Source: Sphingobium sp. V4 (GTDB taxonomy: Bacteria; Pseudomonadota; Alphaproteobacteria; Sphingomonadales; Sphingomonadaceae). From it: DNA of 64,000 nucleotides. Location: contig NZ_CP081001.1 of the NCBI RefSeq assembly GCF_029590555.1, forward strand, positions 3,010,001 through 3,074,000, given 5' to 3'. This document shows, piece after piece, positions 28,204-36,881 of the stretch; the first letter of the stretch is position 1, and every line of letters begins with the position of its first letter. Position numbers and translations under genes: made by a program. The notes beneath the pieces were generated by a model that saw only the letters and a program-made list of their open reading frames with translations, ran no database searches and was not told the DNA's origin.

Positions 28204-29364
28204 ATGACTGATCTGACTGCCGTTGACGCCACCCTTGCGCCTGTCGCAAAGCCTGCCAGCCGTCCGGCCCGCCCCTTCTTCTCTTCCGGTCCCTGCGCCA
28301 AGCCTCCGGGCTGGGACGCCGCCAAGCTGAGCACGGACTCGCTCGGCCGCTCGCACCGCGCCAAGATCGGCAAGACCCGCCTCGCTTATTGCATCGACCT
28401 GATGCGCGAACTGCTGAACCTGCCCGACACCCACCGCATCGGCATCGTGCCCGGGTCCGACACCGGCGCCTTCGAAATGGCGATGTGGACGATGCTGGGC
28501 GCCCGCCCCGTCACCACGCTCGCCTGGGAAAGCTTCGGCGAAGGCTGGGTGACGGACGCCGCCAAGCAGCTGAAGCTCGACCCCACCGTCATCCGCGCCG
28601 ACTATGGCCAGCTGCCGGACCTTGGCACCGTCGATTTCTCGAACGACGTGCTTTTCACCTGGAACGGCACCACCTCGGGCGTGCGCGTGCCGAACGCCGA
28701 CTGGATTCCGGCCGATCGTGAAGGCCTGACCTTCGCCGACGCGACCAGCGCGGTCTTCGCTTACGAGATCGACTGGACCAAGATCGACGTCGCCACCTTC
28801 TCCTGGCAGAAGGTGCTGGGCGGCGAGGGCGGCCATGGCGTGCTGATCCTTGGCCCCCGCGCCGTGGAACGCCTCGAAACCCACACCCCGGCCTGGCCGC
28901 TGCCCAAGGTCTTCCGCCTGATGGCGAAGGGCAAGCTCGCCGAAGGCGTGTTCAAGGGCGAGACGATCAACACCCCCTCGATGCTCGCTGTCGAGGACGC
29001 GATCTTCGCGCTCGAATGGGGCAAGTCGCTGGGCGGCCTCAATGGCCTGATCGCGCGCAGCAACGCCAATGCGGCAGCGCTGAACAAGATCGTCGAGGAA
29101 CGCGACTGGCTCGGCCATCTCGCCGCCGACGCGGCGTCGCGCTCGACCACGAGCGTCTGCCTGACCGTCGAGGGTGCGGACGAAGCCTTTATCAAGGCCT
29201 TCGCCGCGCTCCTCGAAAAGGAAGGCGCCGCCTATGACGTCGCGGGCTATCGCGACGCCCCGGCGGGCCTGCGCATCTGGTGCGGCGCGACCGTCGAAAC
29301 TGCCGATATCGAGGCGCTCGGTCCCTGGCTCGACTGGGCCTATGCCCAGACCAAGGCTGCTTAA
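28204..29364 (+). CDS. serC: Phosphoserine aminotransferase
   Basis: 386 residues, AAGGAG 9 nt before ATG. It converts 3-phosphohydroxypyruvate to phosphoserine with glutamate, using PLP. The PLP lysine is in FSWQKVLGGEGGHG near residue 202. FFSSGPCAKPPGW near residue 26 is typical of the alphaproteobacterial SerC subgroup. It is followed by serA, so two serine-synthesis steps are adjacent. A REP-like repeat lies between them. Confidence 0.97.
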   Translation: MTDLTAVDATLAPVAKPASRPARPFFSSGPCAKPPGWDAAKLSTDSLGRSHRAKIGKTRLAYCIDLMRELLNLPDTHRIGIVPGSDTGAFEMAMWTMLGARPVTTLAWESFGEGWVTDAAKQLKLDPTVIRADYGQLPDLGTVDFSNDVLFTWNGTTSGVRVPNADWIPADREGLTFADATSAVFAYEIDWTKIDVATFSWQKVLGGEGGHGVLILGPRAVERLETHTPAWPLPKVFRLMAKGKLAEGVFKGETINTPSMLAVEDAIFALEWGKSLGGLNGLIARSNANAAALNKIVEERDWLGHLAADAASRSTTSVCLTVEGADEAFIKAFAALLEKEGAAYDVAGYRDAPAGLRIWCGATVETADIEALGPWLDWAYAQTKAA

Positions 29365-29386
29365 CTAACCTCTTCCCTTATATTCC

Positions 29387-29467
29387 CGTCATCCCAGCGA
29401 AAGCTGGGATCTCAGGCCTCTTGGTACGACTTCGCCGCCTGAGATCCTGACTTTCGTCAGGATGACG
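29387..29467. repeat. REP-like paired repeat between serC and serA
   Basis: Two 30-nt units in inverted order (29387-29416 and 29438-29467). Their outer parts CGTCATCC and GGATCTCAGG are identical after reverse-complementing. The inner stems differ: CAGC-GAAA-GCTG in one, TGAC-GAAA-GTCA in the other, so pairing is kept by compensating changes. The unit ends 24 bp before serA. Confidence 0.8.
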
Positions 29468-29491
29468 AATTGCACAGAAAGGCAATTCGTC

Positions 29492-31072
29492 ATGCCCAAG
29501 GTACTTATCAGCGACAAGATGGACCCCCGCGCCGCCGCGATTTTCCGTGAACGCGGCGTGGAAGTCGATGAAATCACCGGCAAGACCCCCGAAGAGCTGA
29601 AGGCGATCATCGGCCAGTATGACGGTCTCGCCATCCGCAGCTCGACCAAGGTCACCAAGGAGATTCTGGAGGCCGCGACCAATCTGAAGGTCATCGGCCG
29701 CGCCGGCATCGGCGTCGACAATGTCGATATCCCGGCCGCTTCGGCCAAGGGCGTGATCGTCATGAACACGCCGTTCGGCAACTCGATCACCACCGCGGAA
29801 CATGCCATCGCGCTGATGTTCGCGCTGGCTCGCCAGCTGCCCGAGGCGAACGCGCAGACGCAGGCGGGCCTGTGGCCCAAGAACGGTTTCATGGGCGTGG
29901 AAGTCACCGGCAAGGTGCTCGGCCTGATCGGCGCGGGCAATATCGGCTCGATCGTCGCCAGCCGCGCGCTGGGCCTGAAGATGAAGGTCGTCGCCTTCGA
30001 TCCCTTCCTGACCCCGGAACGCGCGATCGAGATGGGCGTGGAAAAGGCCGATCTCGACACGCTGCTGGCCAAGGCCGACTTCATCACGCTGCACACGCCG
30101 CTGACCGACCAGACCCGCAACATCCTGTCGAAGGACAATCTCGCCAAGACCAAGAAGGGCGTGCGGATCATCAACTGCGCGCGTGGCGGCCTGATCGACG
30201 AGGCGGCGCTGAAGGAGGCGCTGGATTCGGGCCATGTCGCGGGCGCCGCGCTCGACGTGTTCGCCACCGAGCCGGCGAAGGAATCGCCGCTGTTCGGCAC
30301 GCCGAACTTCATCTGCACCCCGCATCTGGGCGCATCGACCGATGAAGCGCAGGTCAATGTCGCGCTCCAGGTCGCCGAACAGCTGAGCGACTATCTGCTC
30401 GACGGCGGCATCACCAATGCGCTGAACGTCCCCAGCCTGTCGGCCGAGGAAGCCCCGAAGCTCAAGCCCTATATGGCGATCGCGGAGAAGCTGGGCAGCC
30501 TGGTCGGCCAGCTCGAAGGCGATGCCATCACCGGCGTCGCGGTCGAGGTGGAGGGCCATGCCGCCGAACTCAACCAGAAGCCGATCACCGCTGCGGTGCT
30601 CGCCGGCCTGATGCGAGTCTATTCGGACACGGTGAACATGGTCAACGCGCCCTTCCTGGCGAAGGAGCGCGGTCTGGACGTGCGCGAAGTCCGTCACGAC
30701 CGCGAGGGCGATTACCAGACCCTGGTGCGCGTCACCGTCACGACGGCGAATGGCGACAAGTCGGTGGCCGGCACGCTGTTCGGCCATGCCCAGCCGCGTC
30801 TGGTCGAGCTGTTCGGCATCAAGGTCGAAGCCGATCTCGACGGCACCATGCTCTACATCGTCAACCAGGACGCGCCCGGCTTTATCGGTCGCCTGGGTAG
30901 CAAGCTGGGCGAGGCGGAAGTCAATATCGGCACCTTCCACCTTGGCCGTCGCGACCAGGGCGGCGAAGCCGTGCTGCTGCTGTCGGTCGACGGTACCGTC
31001 ACCGAGCCGCTGCGCTGGGAAATCTGCAACCTCACCGGGGTGAAGCAGGTCAAGCTGCTGCGCTTCGCCTGA
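29492..31072 (+). CDS. serA: D-3-phosphoglycerate dehydrogenase
   Basis: 526 residues, the long type with an intervening domain and C-terminal ACT domain. It oxidises 3-phosphoglycerate, the first step of serine synthesis. NAD-binding GLIGAGNIGSIVASRALG starts near residue 146. The catalytic Arg is in NCARGGLIDE, Glu follows, and His is in CTPHLGASTDEA. The ACT region (LYIVNQDAPGFIGRLGSKLGEAEVNIG, about 450-526) suggests serine feedback. The start MPKVLISDKM is preceded by GAAAGG. Confidence 0.97.
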   Translation: MPKVLISDKMDPRAAAIFRERGVEVDEITGKTPEELKAIIGQYDGLAIRSSTKVTKEILEAATNLKVIGRAGIGVDNVDIPAASAKGVIVMNTPFGNSITTAEHAIALMFALARQLPEANAQTQAGLWPKNGFMGVEVTGKVLGLIGAGNIGSIVASRALGLKMKVVAFDPFLTPERAIEMGVEKADLDTLLAKADFITLHTPLTDQTRNILSKDNLAKTKKGVRIINCARGGLIDEAALKEALDSGHVAGAALDVFATEPAKESPLFGTPNFICTPHLGASTDEAQVNVALQVAEQLSDYLLDGGITNALNVPSLSAEEAPKLKPYMAIAEKLGSLVGQLEGDAITGVAVEVEGHAAELNQKPITAAVLAGLMRVYSDTVNMVNAPFLAKERGLDVREVRHDREGDYQTLVRVTVTTANGDKSVAGTLFGHAQPRLVELFGIKVEADLDGTMLYIVNQDAPGFIGRLGSKLGEAEVNIGTFHLGRRDQGGEAVLLLSVDGTVTEPLRWEICNLTGVKQVKLLRFA

Positions 31073-31080
31073 TTTCGACC

Positions 31081-31116
31081 CTCGGGTCCGGGCATCGCCG
31101 AATGCCCGGACCCGAG
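31081..31116 (+). terminator. Perfect 15-bp hairpin between serA and hisZ
   Basis: Arms 31081-31095 and 31102-31116 pair fully, with a 6-nt loop (CGCCGA). It begins 8 bp after the serA stop and ends 47 bp before hisZ. It lacks a T-run, so it may be a weak terminator, a 3'-end stabiliser or a hisZ leader structure. Confidence 0.6.
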
Positions 31117-31163
31117 AGTAGAGGGACTGGCCAAAATCGCATAATTCGCTAAAGGGCCAGCCC

Positions 31164-32306
31164 ATGACCATGACAAGCGCCATGATCCCGCCCGGCCTTC
31201 TTCCCGAAGGCCTGTCCGACCGCCTGCCGCCGCAGGCCGAAGCCTCCGCCCGGCTGGCGCGCCGCGTGCTCGATACGTTCGCGACTCATGGCTATGAACG
31301 GGTCATGCCGCCGCTGGCGGAGTTCGAGGATACGCTGACCCAGCGCCTCAAATCCATGCGCGCGCAGGATCTGGTCCGTGCCGTCGATCCGGTGTCGCAG
31401 CGCAGCCTCGCCTTCCGCCCGGACATGACCGCACAGGTCGGCCGCATCGCCGCCACCCGCCTGGCGAGTGTGCCGCGCCCGCTGCGTCTCTCCTACGCCG
31501 GCCCGGTCATCCGCCAGAAGGCGAGCCAGTTGCGCCCTGAGCGCGAGAAGATGCAGCTTGGCGCCGAACTGATCGGCAGCGACAGCACCGCCGCGGCGGT
31601 GGAGATCGTCAACATCGCGATCGAGGCGCTGACCGCCGCCGGGGTCGCCGGCATCACCATCGATTTCACCCTGCCCGACTTGATCGACGCGCTGGCCGCC
31701 GGTCCGCTGCCGCTTGCCGGGCAGGAGATCGAGGCGGTCCGCGCCGGACTGGATGCGAAGGATGCGGGCGCGCTGGTGGCGATCAGCCCGGCGGCGGCCG
31801 CCTATCTGCCGCTGATCGAGGCGACCGGACCATTTCATGCCGCGATGGAGCGGCTGGAGGCGTTCAGCGCAGAGCTGGGCGGCGCGATCGACAGCCGCAT
31901 CGCCGGTCTGCGCGCCATCGCCAAACCGATCGGCTGGGACATCACCCTGACCCTTGATCCGACCGAACGCCATGGTTTCGAGTTCCAGAACTGGTTTGGC
32001 TTCTCCATCTTCGCCGAAGGCTTCATCGGCGAGATCGGCCGCGGAGGCAGCTACGCCATCGCCCGCGCCGACCGCGCGGACGAGCCGGCCATGGGCTTTT
32101 CCCTCTATCCCGATCCGCTGATCGACGCGGGCTTCGGCGGTGAAAGTCCCCGGCGGCTGTTCCTGCCGCTGGGTCATGACGCCACGCGCGCGGCGGAACT
32201 GCGGGCCGAAGGCTGGCACACCGTAGCAGCGTTGTCCGGCGATGAAAATGGTACGGCCCAGCGTTGTTCGCATTGGCTGGACGGCGGGGAACCGCGCGCC
32301 TATTGA
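31164..32306 (+). CDS. hisZ: ATP phosphoribosyltransferase regulatory subunit
   Basis: 380 residues, a class II His-tRNA-synthetase-like catalytic core without the anticodon-binding domain, which is the HisZ layout. Marks: PEGLSDRLPPQAEASARLARRVLDTF, PLAEFEDTL, FRPDMTAQVGRIAATRL and ARADRADEPAMGFSL. HisZ is needed by short-form HisG for the first step of histidine synthesis; hisG is not in the window. AAGGG is placed 7 nt before ATG 31164. purA follows 135 bp downstream. Confidence 0.93.
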   Translation: MTMTSAMIPPGLLPEGLSDRLPPQAEASARLARRVLDTFATHGYERVMPPLAEFEDTLTQRLKSMRAQDLVRAVDPVSQRSLAFRPDMTAQVGRIAATRLASVPRPLRLSYAGPVIRQKASQLRPEREKMQLGAELIGSDSTAAAVEIVNIAIEALTAAGVAGITIDFTLPDLIDALAAGPLPLAGQEIEAVRAGLDAKDAGALVAISPAAAAYLPLIEATGPFHAAMERLEAFSAELGGAIDSRIAGLRAIAKPIGWDITLTLDPTERHGFEFQNWFGFSIFAEGFIGEIGRGGSYAIARADRADEPAMGFSLYPDPLIDAGFGGESPRRLFLPLGHDATRAAELRAEGWHTVAALSGDENGTAQRCSHWLDGGEPRAY

Positions 32307-32441
32307 CTTGACTTCACCGGGGCAGCGCGGCTAACGCGCGGCCCGCAACAGGGCGCAGTGCGCGCCCATTTGATCCCACCGGCATGTCGAGTCCCGTCGA
32401 AGGACATGGCCGGTCCGCGCGGCGGGCGGAGGACTGTATCT

Positions 32442-33731
32442 GTGGCAAATGTGACCGTGATCGGCGCCCAGTGGGGCGACGAAGGCAAGGGCAAGATCGT
32501 CGACTGGCTGTCGGAGCGCGCCGATGTCGTCGCCCGTTTCCAGGGCGGCCATAATGCCGGCCACACGCTGGTCGTGGGCGAGAAGGTCTACAAGCTCTCG
32601 CTGCTCCCTTCGGGCATCGTGCGTGGCACGCTCAGCGTGATCGGCAATGGCGTGGTGCTTGATCCCTGGCACTTCCGCGATGAGGTCGCCAAGCTCAAGG
32701 GACAGGGGGTCGAGATCAATCCCGGCAATCTCCAGATCGCCGAAACCTGCCCGTTGATCCTGCCCTTCCACCGCGACCTCGATGGCCTGCGCGAGGATGC
32801 GAGCGGCGCCGGCAAGATCGGCACCACTCGTCGCGGCATCGGTCCGGCCTATGAGGACAAGGTCGGCCGCCGCGCCATCCGCGTCTGCGACCTCGCCCAT
32901 CTCGACGACCTTGGCCCGCAGATCGACCGGCTGACCGCGCATCATGACGCGCTGCGCGCCGGGTTCGGCGAGGCGCCGATCGATCGCGCCGCGCTGATCG
33001 CCGAACTGACGGAGATTGCCGACTTCATCCTGCCTTTCGTCAAGCCGGTCTGGCTGACGCTCAACAAGGCGAAGGCGGACGGCAAGCGCATCCTGTTCGA
33101 GGGCGCGCAGGGCACGCTGCTCGACATCGATCATGGCACCTATCCCTTCGTCACCTCGTCCAACACGGTGGCGGGCACGGCGGCGAGCGGCACTGGCCTT
33201 GGTCCCAATGGCGCCGGTTTCGTACTGGGCATCGTCAAGGCCTACACCACCCGCGTCGGCTCCGGCCCGTTCCCGACCGAACAGGAAAATGACGTCGGCC
33301 AGCGGCTGGGCGAGCGGGGTCATGAATTCGGCACCGTCACCGGCCGCAAGCGTCGCTGCGGCTGGTTCGACGCCGTGCTGGTGCGCCAGTCGGTCGCCGT
33401 GTCGGGCGTCACCGGCATCGCGCTGACCAAGTTGGACGTGCTGGACGGGTTCGACATGCTCAAAATCTGCGTCGGCTACCAGATCGGCGACCAGAGGTTC
33501 GACTATCTGCCCGCCCATGCGCAGGACCAGGCGAAGGCGGAGCCGATCTACGAGGATATCGAAGGCTGGCAGGACACCACCGCCGGCGCGCGCAGCTGGG
33601 CCGATCTTCCGGCGCAGGCGATCAAATATATCCGTCGTATCGAGGAGCTGATCGGTTGCCCGGTCACGCTCGTCTCCACCAGCCCCGAGCGCGACGATAC
33701 CATCCTCGTCCGCGATCCGTTCGCGGACTGA
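32442..33731 (+). CDS. purA: Adenylosuccinate synthetase, GTG start
   Basis: 429 residues. It joins IMP and aspartate using GTP on the way to AMP. The GTG at 32442 is chosen because GGAGGA lies 9 nt before it and the protein then begins [19 protein letters not shown], the normal family N-terminus. The upstream ATGs (32358, 32406) would add unconserved residues. Other marks: [42 protein letters not shown] and KRRCGWFD. Confidence 0.97.
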   Translation: MANVTVIGAQWGDEGKGKIVDWLSERADVVARFQGGHNAGHTLVVGEKVYKLSLLPSGIVRGTLSVIGNGVVLDPWHFRDEVAKLKGQGVEINPGNLQIAETCPLILPFHRDLDGLREDASGAGKIGTTRRGIGPAYEDKVGRRAIRVCDLAHLDDLGPQIDRLTAHHDALRAGFGEAPIDRAALIAELTEIADFILPFVKPVWLTLNKAKADGKRILFEGAQGTLLDIDHGTYPFVTSSNTVAGTAASGTGLGPNGAGFVLGIVKAYTTRVGSGPFPTEQENDVGQRLGERGHEFGTVTGRKRRCGWFDAVLVRQSVAVSGVTGIALTKLDVLDGFDMLKICVGYQIGDQRFDYLPAHAQDQAKAEPIYEDIEGWQDTTAGARSWADLPAQAIKYIRRIEELIGCPVTLVSTSPERDDTILVRDPFAD

Positions 33732-33736
33732 TCGCC

Positions 33737-33919
33737 ATGGCGGGAGAGCGTTTCGAGCGCCACAAGCAGCCCTGGACCCAGGACGAGATCCAGAAGCTGC
33801 ACACGCTGGCAAAGAAGGGCATGGCGCTCAAGGCCATCGCCAAGGCGCTCACCCGCAGCGAGGAATCGGTCAAGACCCGTGCCAAGCAGGACGGGCTGTC
33901 GATCGCGAAATTGCGCTAA
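33737..33919 (+). CDS. 60-aa helix-turn-helix-like protein
   Basis: MAGERFERHKQPWTQDEI at the N-terminus, then a SANT/Myb-like or homeodomain-like helix set (KLHTLAKKGMALKAIAKALTRSEESVKTRAKQ). Highly basic, no signal. It starts 5 bp after purA and is likely co-transcribed. It could be a small DNA-binding protein; the target is unknown. The composition matches the neighbours, so it is probably a real gene despite its size. Confidence 0.7.
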   Translation: MAGERFERHKQPWTQDEIQKLHTLAKKGMALKAIAKALTRSEESVKTRAKQDGLSIAKLR

Positions 33920-34512
33920 CGCCGATGCCCCATGCGCTGGTCGATCCAGACCAGCGCATGGCCGGCGAGCAGGAATCCGGCGGCGATCAGCAGGGCATTG
34001 AGCGCGACCTGCCCGATGCCGAGCTTCGTCACGTCGAGGAAGGGATAGGCATATCGTCCTTCCATCGCCCCGCGGAGCAGGGCGTAGGGCAGATAGGCGG
34101 CGGGAAAGAGCGCCCAGATCCAGGGATCGCGCCAGCCCAGCATCCCCTTGCGGGCGCATGTCAGCCACCAGAGCGGCGCGAGCAGCGGCGTCACCTTGTG
34201 CAGCAGCATATCGGCCAGCAGCGCGCCGCCGCTCAACGACAGAAGCCCGCGCAGCAGCAGGCCATAGATCACGCCCACCAGAAATATCGCCAGCAGGACG
34301 CCGCCGAGCAACCGGGGCGCGACCCTGCGGTCGAACGCGATGGCGGTGAAGGTCATCGCGACCGCGACATTGGTCAGCACCGTGAAGAAACGCAACAATA
34401 TCCACAGCGTCCCGGCCACCGACCCGATCTGGGCAAAGGTCGCCTGGAACTGGACCCCCAGCCCCGCCACGGCCGCCAGCGCGACCAGCGCCGCCCCGAA
34501 CCGCGCCATCAT
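33916..34512 (-). CDS. Pr6Pr-family membrane protein
   Basis: 198 residues with about six spans. Segments SVAGTLWILLRFFTVLTNVAVAMTF and LHKVTPLLAPLWWLTCARKG followed by PYALLRGAMEGRYAYPFLDV match the Pr6Pr group of conserved six-helix proteins of unknown role. The start ATG overlaps the stop of the symporter gene upstream (ATGA), so it is coupled to it. The 3' end overlaps the small HTH gene by 4 bp on the other strand. Confidence 0.85.
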   Translation of the reverse strand: MMARFGAALVALAAVAGLGVQFQATFAQIGSVAGTLWILLRFFTVLTNVAVAMTFTAIAFDRRVAPRLLGGVLLAIFLVGVIYGLLLRGLLSLSGGALLADMLLHKVTPLLAPLWWLTCARKGMLGWRDPWIWALFPAAYLPYALLRGAMEGRYAYPFLDVTKLGIGQVALNALLIAAGFLLAGHALVWIDQRMGHRR

Positions 34513-35822
34513 GCCCGCGCCGTCTCCCGTCCATCCTCTTCGCCCGCCGAGATCACGGTGGCGGCCACCAGGTCGCCGGTCACGTTGAGCGACGTGCGAC
34601 ACATGTCGAGGAAGCGGTCGACGCCCAGCACCAGGCCGATGCCGGCGGGCGGGATGCCGACCATACCCAGGATCATGGCCACGACCGGTAGCGATCCGGC
34701 CGGAACCCCGGCCGTGCCGACCCCGCCCAGGATGCAGACCAGCATCACCATCAGTTGCTGCGTCAGGCTGAGGTCGATGCCGAAAAATTGCGCCAGGAAG
34801 ATCACCGTGATCCCTTCGAACATCGCCGTGCCATTCTGGTTGGCGGTGGCGCCGATGGTGAGCACGAAGCGCGCGATGCGACGGGGCAGATGGAGATTGT
34901 CCTCCGCCACGCGAAGCGCCGTGGGCAGGGTGGCGTTGGACGAAGCGGTGGCGAAGGCCATCACCGTCGCCTCCTGCACCGCCGCGAAGAAGCGCAGCGG
35001 CGATCGGCGCGCGAAGACCAGCAGCAGGAGCGAGAAGACGCCGAACATCTGGATCGCCAGCGCCAGCAGCACGACGCCGACATAGGCGGACAGGCGGATC
35101 AGCAAGTCCCAGCCGAACTGCGCCGCCAGGTTGAACATGAAGCAGGCGATGGCGACCGGGGCCAGGCGGATGACGATGCCGATCAGGCGCATCGTCACTT
35201 CGAACATCCCCTCCATGGCGGTCAGCAGCAGCCTGGACCGATCGGTCTGGACCAGCAGCAGGCCGATGCCGAAGAACAGAGCGAAGACCATTACCGCCAA
35301 TATGTCGTTGTCGGCCATCGCACTGACGACATTGTCGGGCACGATGGCGATCAGCGCCTGCATCCCGGTGGGCGTGTCGCCGCCGCGATCCAATATGGCC
35401 TGGGCGCCCGGTCCTGCCTCGGCCAGCATCGCGCGCGCCTGCGCCGGGTCGATCCCCACCCCCGGCTGGAGCAGGTTGACGAGGGTGAGGCTCAGCGCCA
35501 CCGCGATGCCCGACACGATCAGCGTGTAGACGAGCGTGCGGATCCCCACGCGCCGCAGGGATCGCAGTTCGCCCATCTCGGCGATGCCGACGATCAGCGC
35601 CGACACGAGCAGCGGAATGACCAGCATGAAGAGCAGGCGCAGGAAAAGCTGGCCGACCGGGCCGGTCACATAGGTGGTGATGGCGTCGACCCATCGCGCA
35701 TCCGGGGCGGTCACATAAACGGCCAGGCCAAGGAGCAGCCCCACGAGGAAGCCGACCAGCATCTGCCATTGCAGCGACAGGCCCGACTTCTTCGCTTCGA
35801 TTTCGGGCGCGACGCCGGTCAT
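34509..35822 (-). CDS. Dicarboxylate/amino acid:cation symporter (DAACS)
   Basis: 437 residues. ATG 35822 is chosen because GGGAGAAGG precedes it; a longer start at 35843 is less likely. It has eight spans and two hairpins of the glutamate-transporter fold. Marks: LFLRLLFMLVIPLLVSALIVGIAEM, the serine-rich ATASSNATLPTAL, GATANQNGTAMFEGI and the C-terminal DRFLDMCRTSLNVTGD. The substrate is an acidic amino acid or C4-dicarboxylate with Na+ or H+; not resolvable by eye. Operon with the Pr6Pr gene. Confidence 0.92.
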   Translation of the reverse strand: MTGVAPEIEAKKSGLSLQWQMLVGFLVGLLLGLAVYVTAPDARWVDAITTYVTGPVGQLFLRLLFMLVIPLLVSALIVGIAEMGELRSLRRVGIRTLVYTLIVSGIAVALSLTLVNLLQPGVGIDPAQARAMLAEAGPGAQAILDRGGDTPTGMQALIAIVPDNVVSAMADNDILAVMVFALFFGIGLLLVQTDRSRLLLTAMEGMFEVTMRLIGIVIRLAPVAIACFMFNLAAQFGWDLLIRLSAYVGVVLLALAIQMFGVFSLLLLVFARRSPLRFFAAVQEATVMAFATASSNATLPTALRVAEDNLHLPRRIARFVLTIGATANQNGTAMFEGITVIFLAQFFGIDLSLTQQLMVMLVCILGGVGTAGVPAGSLPVVAMILGMVGIPPAGIGLVLGVDRFLDMCRTSLNVTGDLVAATVISAGEEDGRETARA

Positions 35823-35961
35823 GACCTTCTCCCGCTCAACCATGGCTCAACGAGCCAGGACGCCGCCAGTTGCACATGGCCGCGCCGATCGTTTCGCTAT
35901 AGCATCAAGGGAGCCTTTGCGCGCCTCTCGCGTTGGGGCGGTCCATTCATCGGAGACCTGC

Positions 35962-36846
35962 ATGATCGTCGATCCCGTTCCCAGCATCCGCCGGATCGCG
36001 GCCGAAGTGTGGAAGCCGCTGACGGTACTGTTCGTCTGGGACTGCGCCGTCACGATCACTTATTATGTCCTGCCCTTCAAAGCGCCCGAATTGCCGCTCA
36101 CCATCTTCGGGTCGGCGCTGGCATTGTTCCTGGGTTTCCGGTCGAACAGCGCCTATCAGCGCTGGTGGGAGGGGCGGGTGCTGTGGGGCGCGATGATCAA
36201 CGCCTCGCGCAGCCTGTCGCGCGCCACCCGCAACTTTCTGCCGGACCCGGAGGCGCGCGACCTGAAGCGCGAGATCGTCAAGCGCCAGATCGCCTATGTG
36301 AACGCGCTGCGCTGCCAGCTCCGCCGCCAGCCGATCGGCGAGGAGGTCACGCTCTTCCTGCGCGAGGAGGACAGGGGCAAGGCGCTGGCCCGCGCCAATC
36401 CCGCCAACGGGCTGCTCGACAGCACCGGGCGCCGGATCGACATCGCCCGGCGCGAAGGCTGGCTCGACACCATCCAGCAGACGCAGATGGAGGCGGTGCT
36501 GGTCGACATCGCCAATGCGCAGGGTGGCATGGAGCGGCTGAAGAACACGCCGCTGCCTTTTCAATACCGCTTTCTGCCGACCGTCTTCACCCACATGTTC
36601 TGCATCCTGCTGCCCATCGGGCTTGTCGAGTCGCTGGGTTTCGCGACGCCGCTGGGATCGACGGTGGCGGGGCTGATGTTCCTGGCGGTGCTGCGGATCG
36701 GCGACGACCTCACCGATCCCTTCGACAACAGCGTGCATGACGTGCCGCTGACCGCCATGTGCCGGACGATCGAGATCGACCTGCTCCAGTCGATCGGCGA
36801 CCCCGCGCCCGAGCCGGTGAAGCCCGTGCGCGGAGTGTTGTGGTAA
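35962..36846 (+). CDS. Bestrophin-family protein (UPF0187)
   Basis: 294 residues from ATG 35962, with GGAGA 6 nt upstream. Bestrophin marks: LGFRSNSAYQRWWEGRVLWGAMINASRSLSR near residues 50-80 and the C-terminal PFDNSVHDVPLTAMCRTIEIDLLQ. Bacterial bestrophins form pentameric anion or cation channels in the inner membrane. It is divergent from the DAACS gene and convergent with the second symporter. Confidence 0.93.
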   Translation: MIVDPVPSIRRIAAEVWKPLTVLFVWDCAVTITYYVLPFKAPELPLTIFGSALALFLGFRSNSAYQRWWEGRVLWGAMINASRSLSRATRNFLPDPEARDLKREIVKRQIAYVNALRCQLRRQPIGEEVTLFLREEDRGKALARANPANGLLDSTGRRIDIARREGWLDTIQQTQMEAVLVDIANAQGGMERLKNTPLPFQYRFLPTVFTHMFCILLPIGLVESLGFATPLGSTVAGLMFLAVLRIGDDLTDPFDNSVHDVPLTAMCRTIEIDLLQSIGDPAPEPVKPVRGVLW

Positions 36847-36881
36847 TCAGCCTATAGGCCGTCCGAACCGGGGCAGGAGTG

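Noticed and set aside
33916..35769. 617-residue minus-strand frame running through the DAACS gene into the Pr6Pr gene
   Set aside because: Only the last 198 residues are protein-like (Pr6Pr); the front part is an out-of-frame reading of the symporter.
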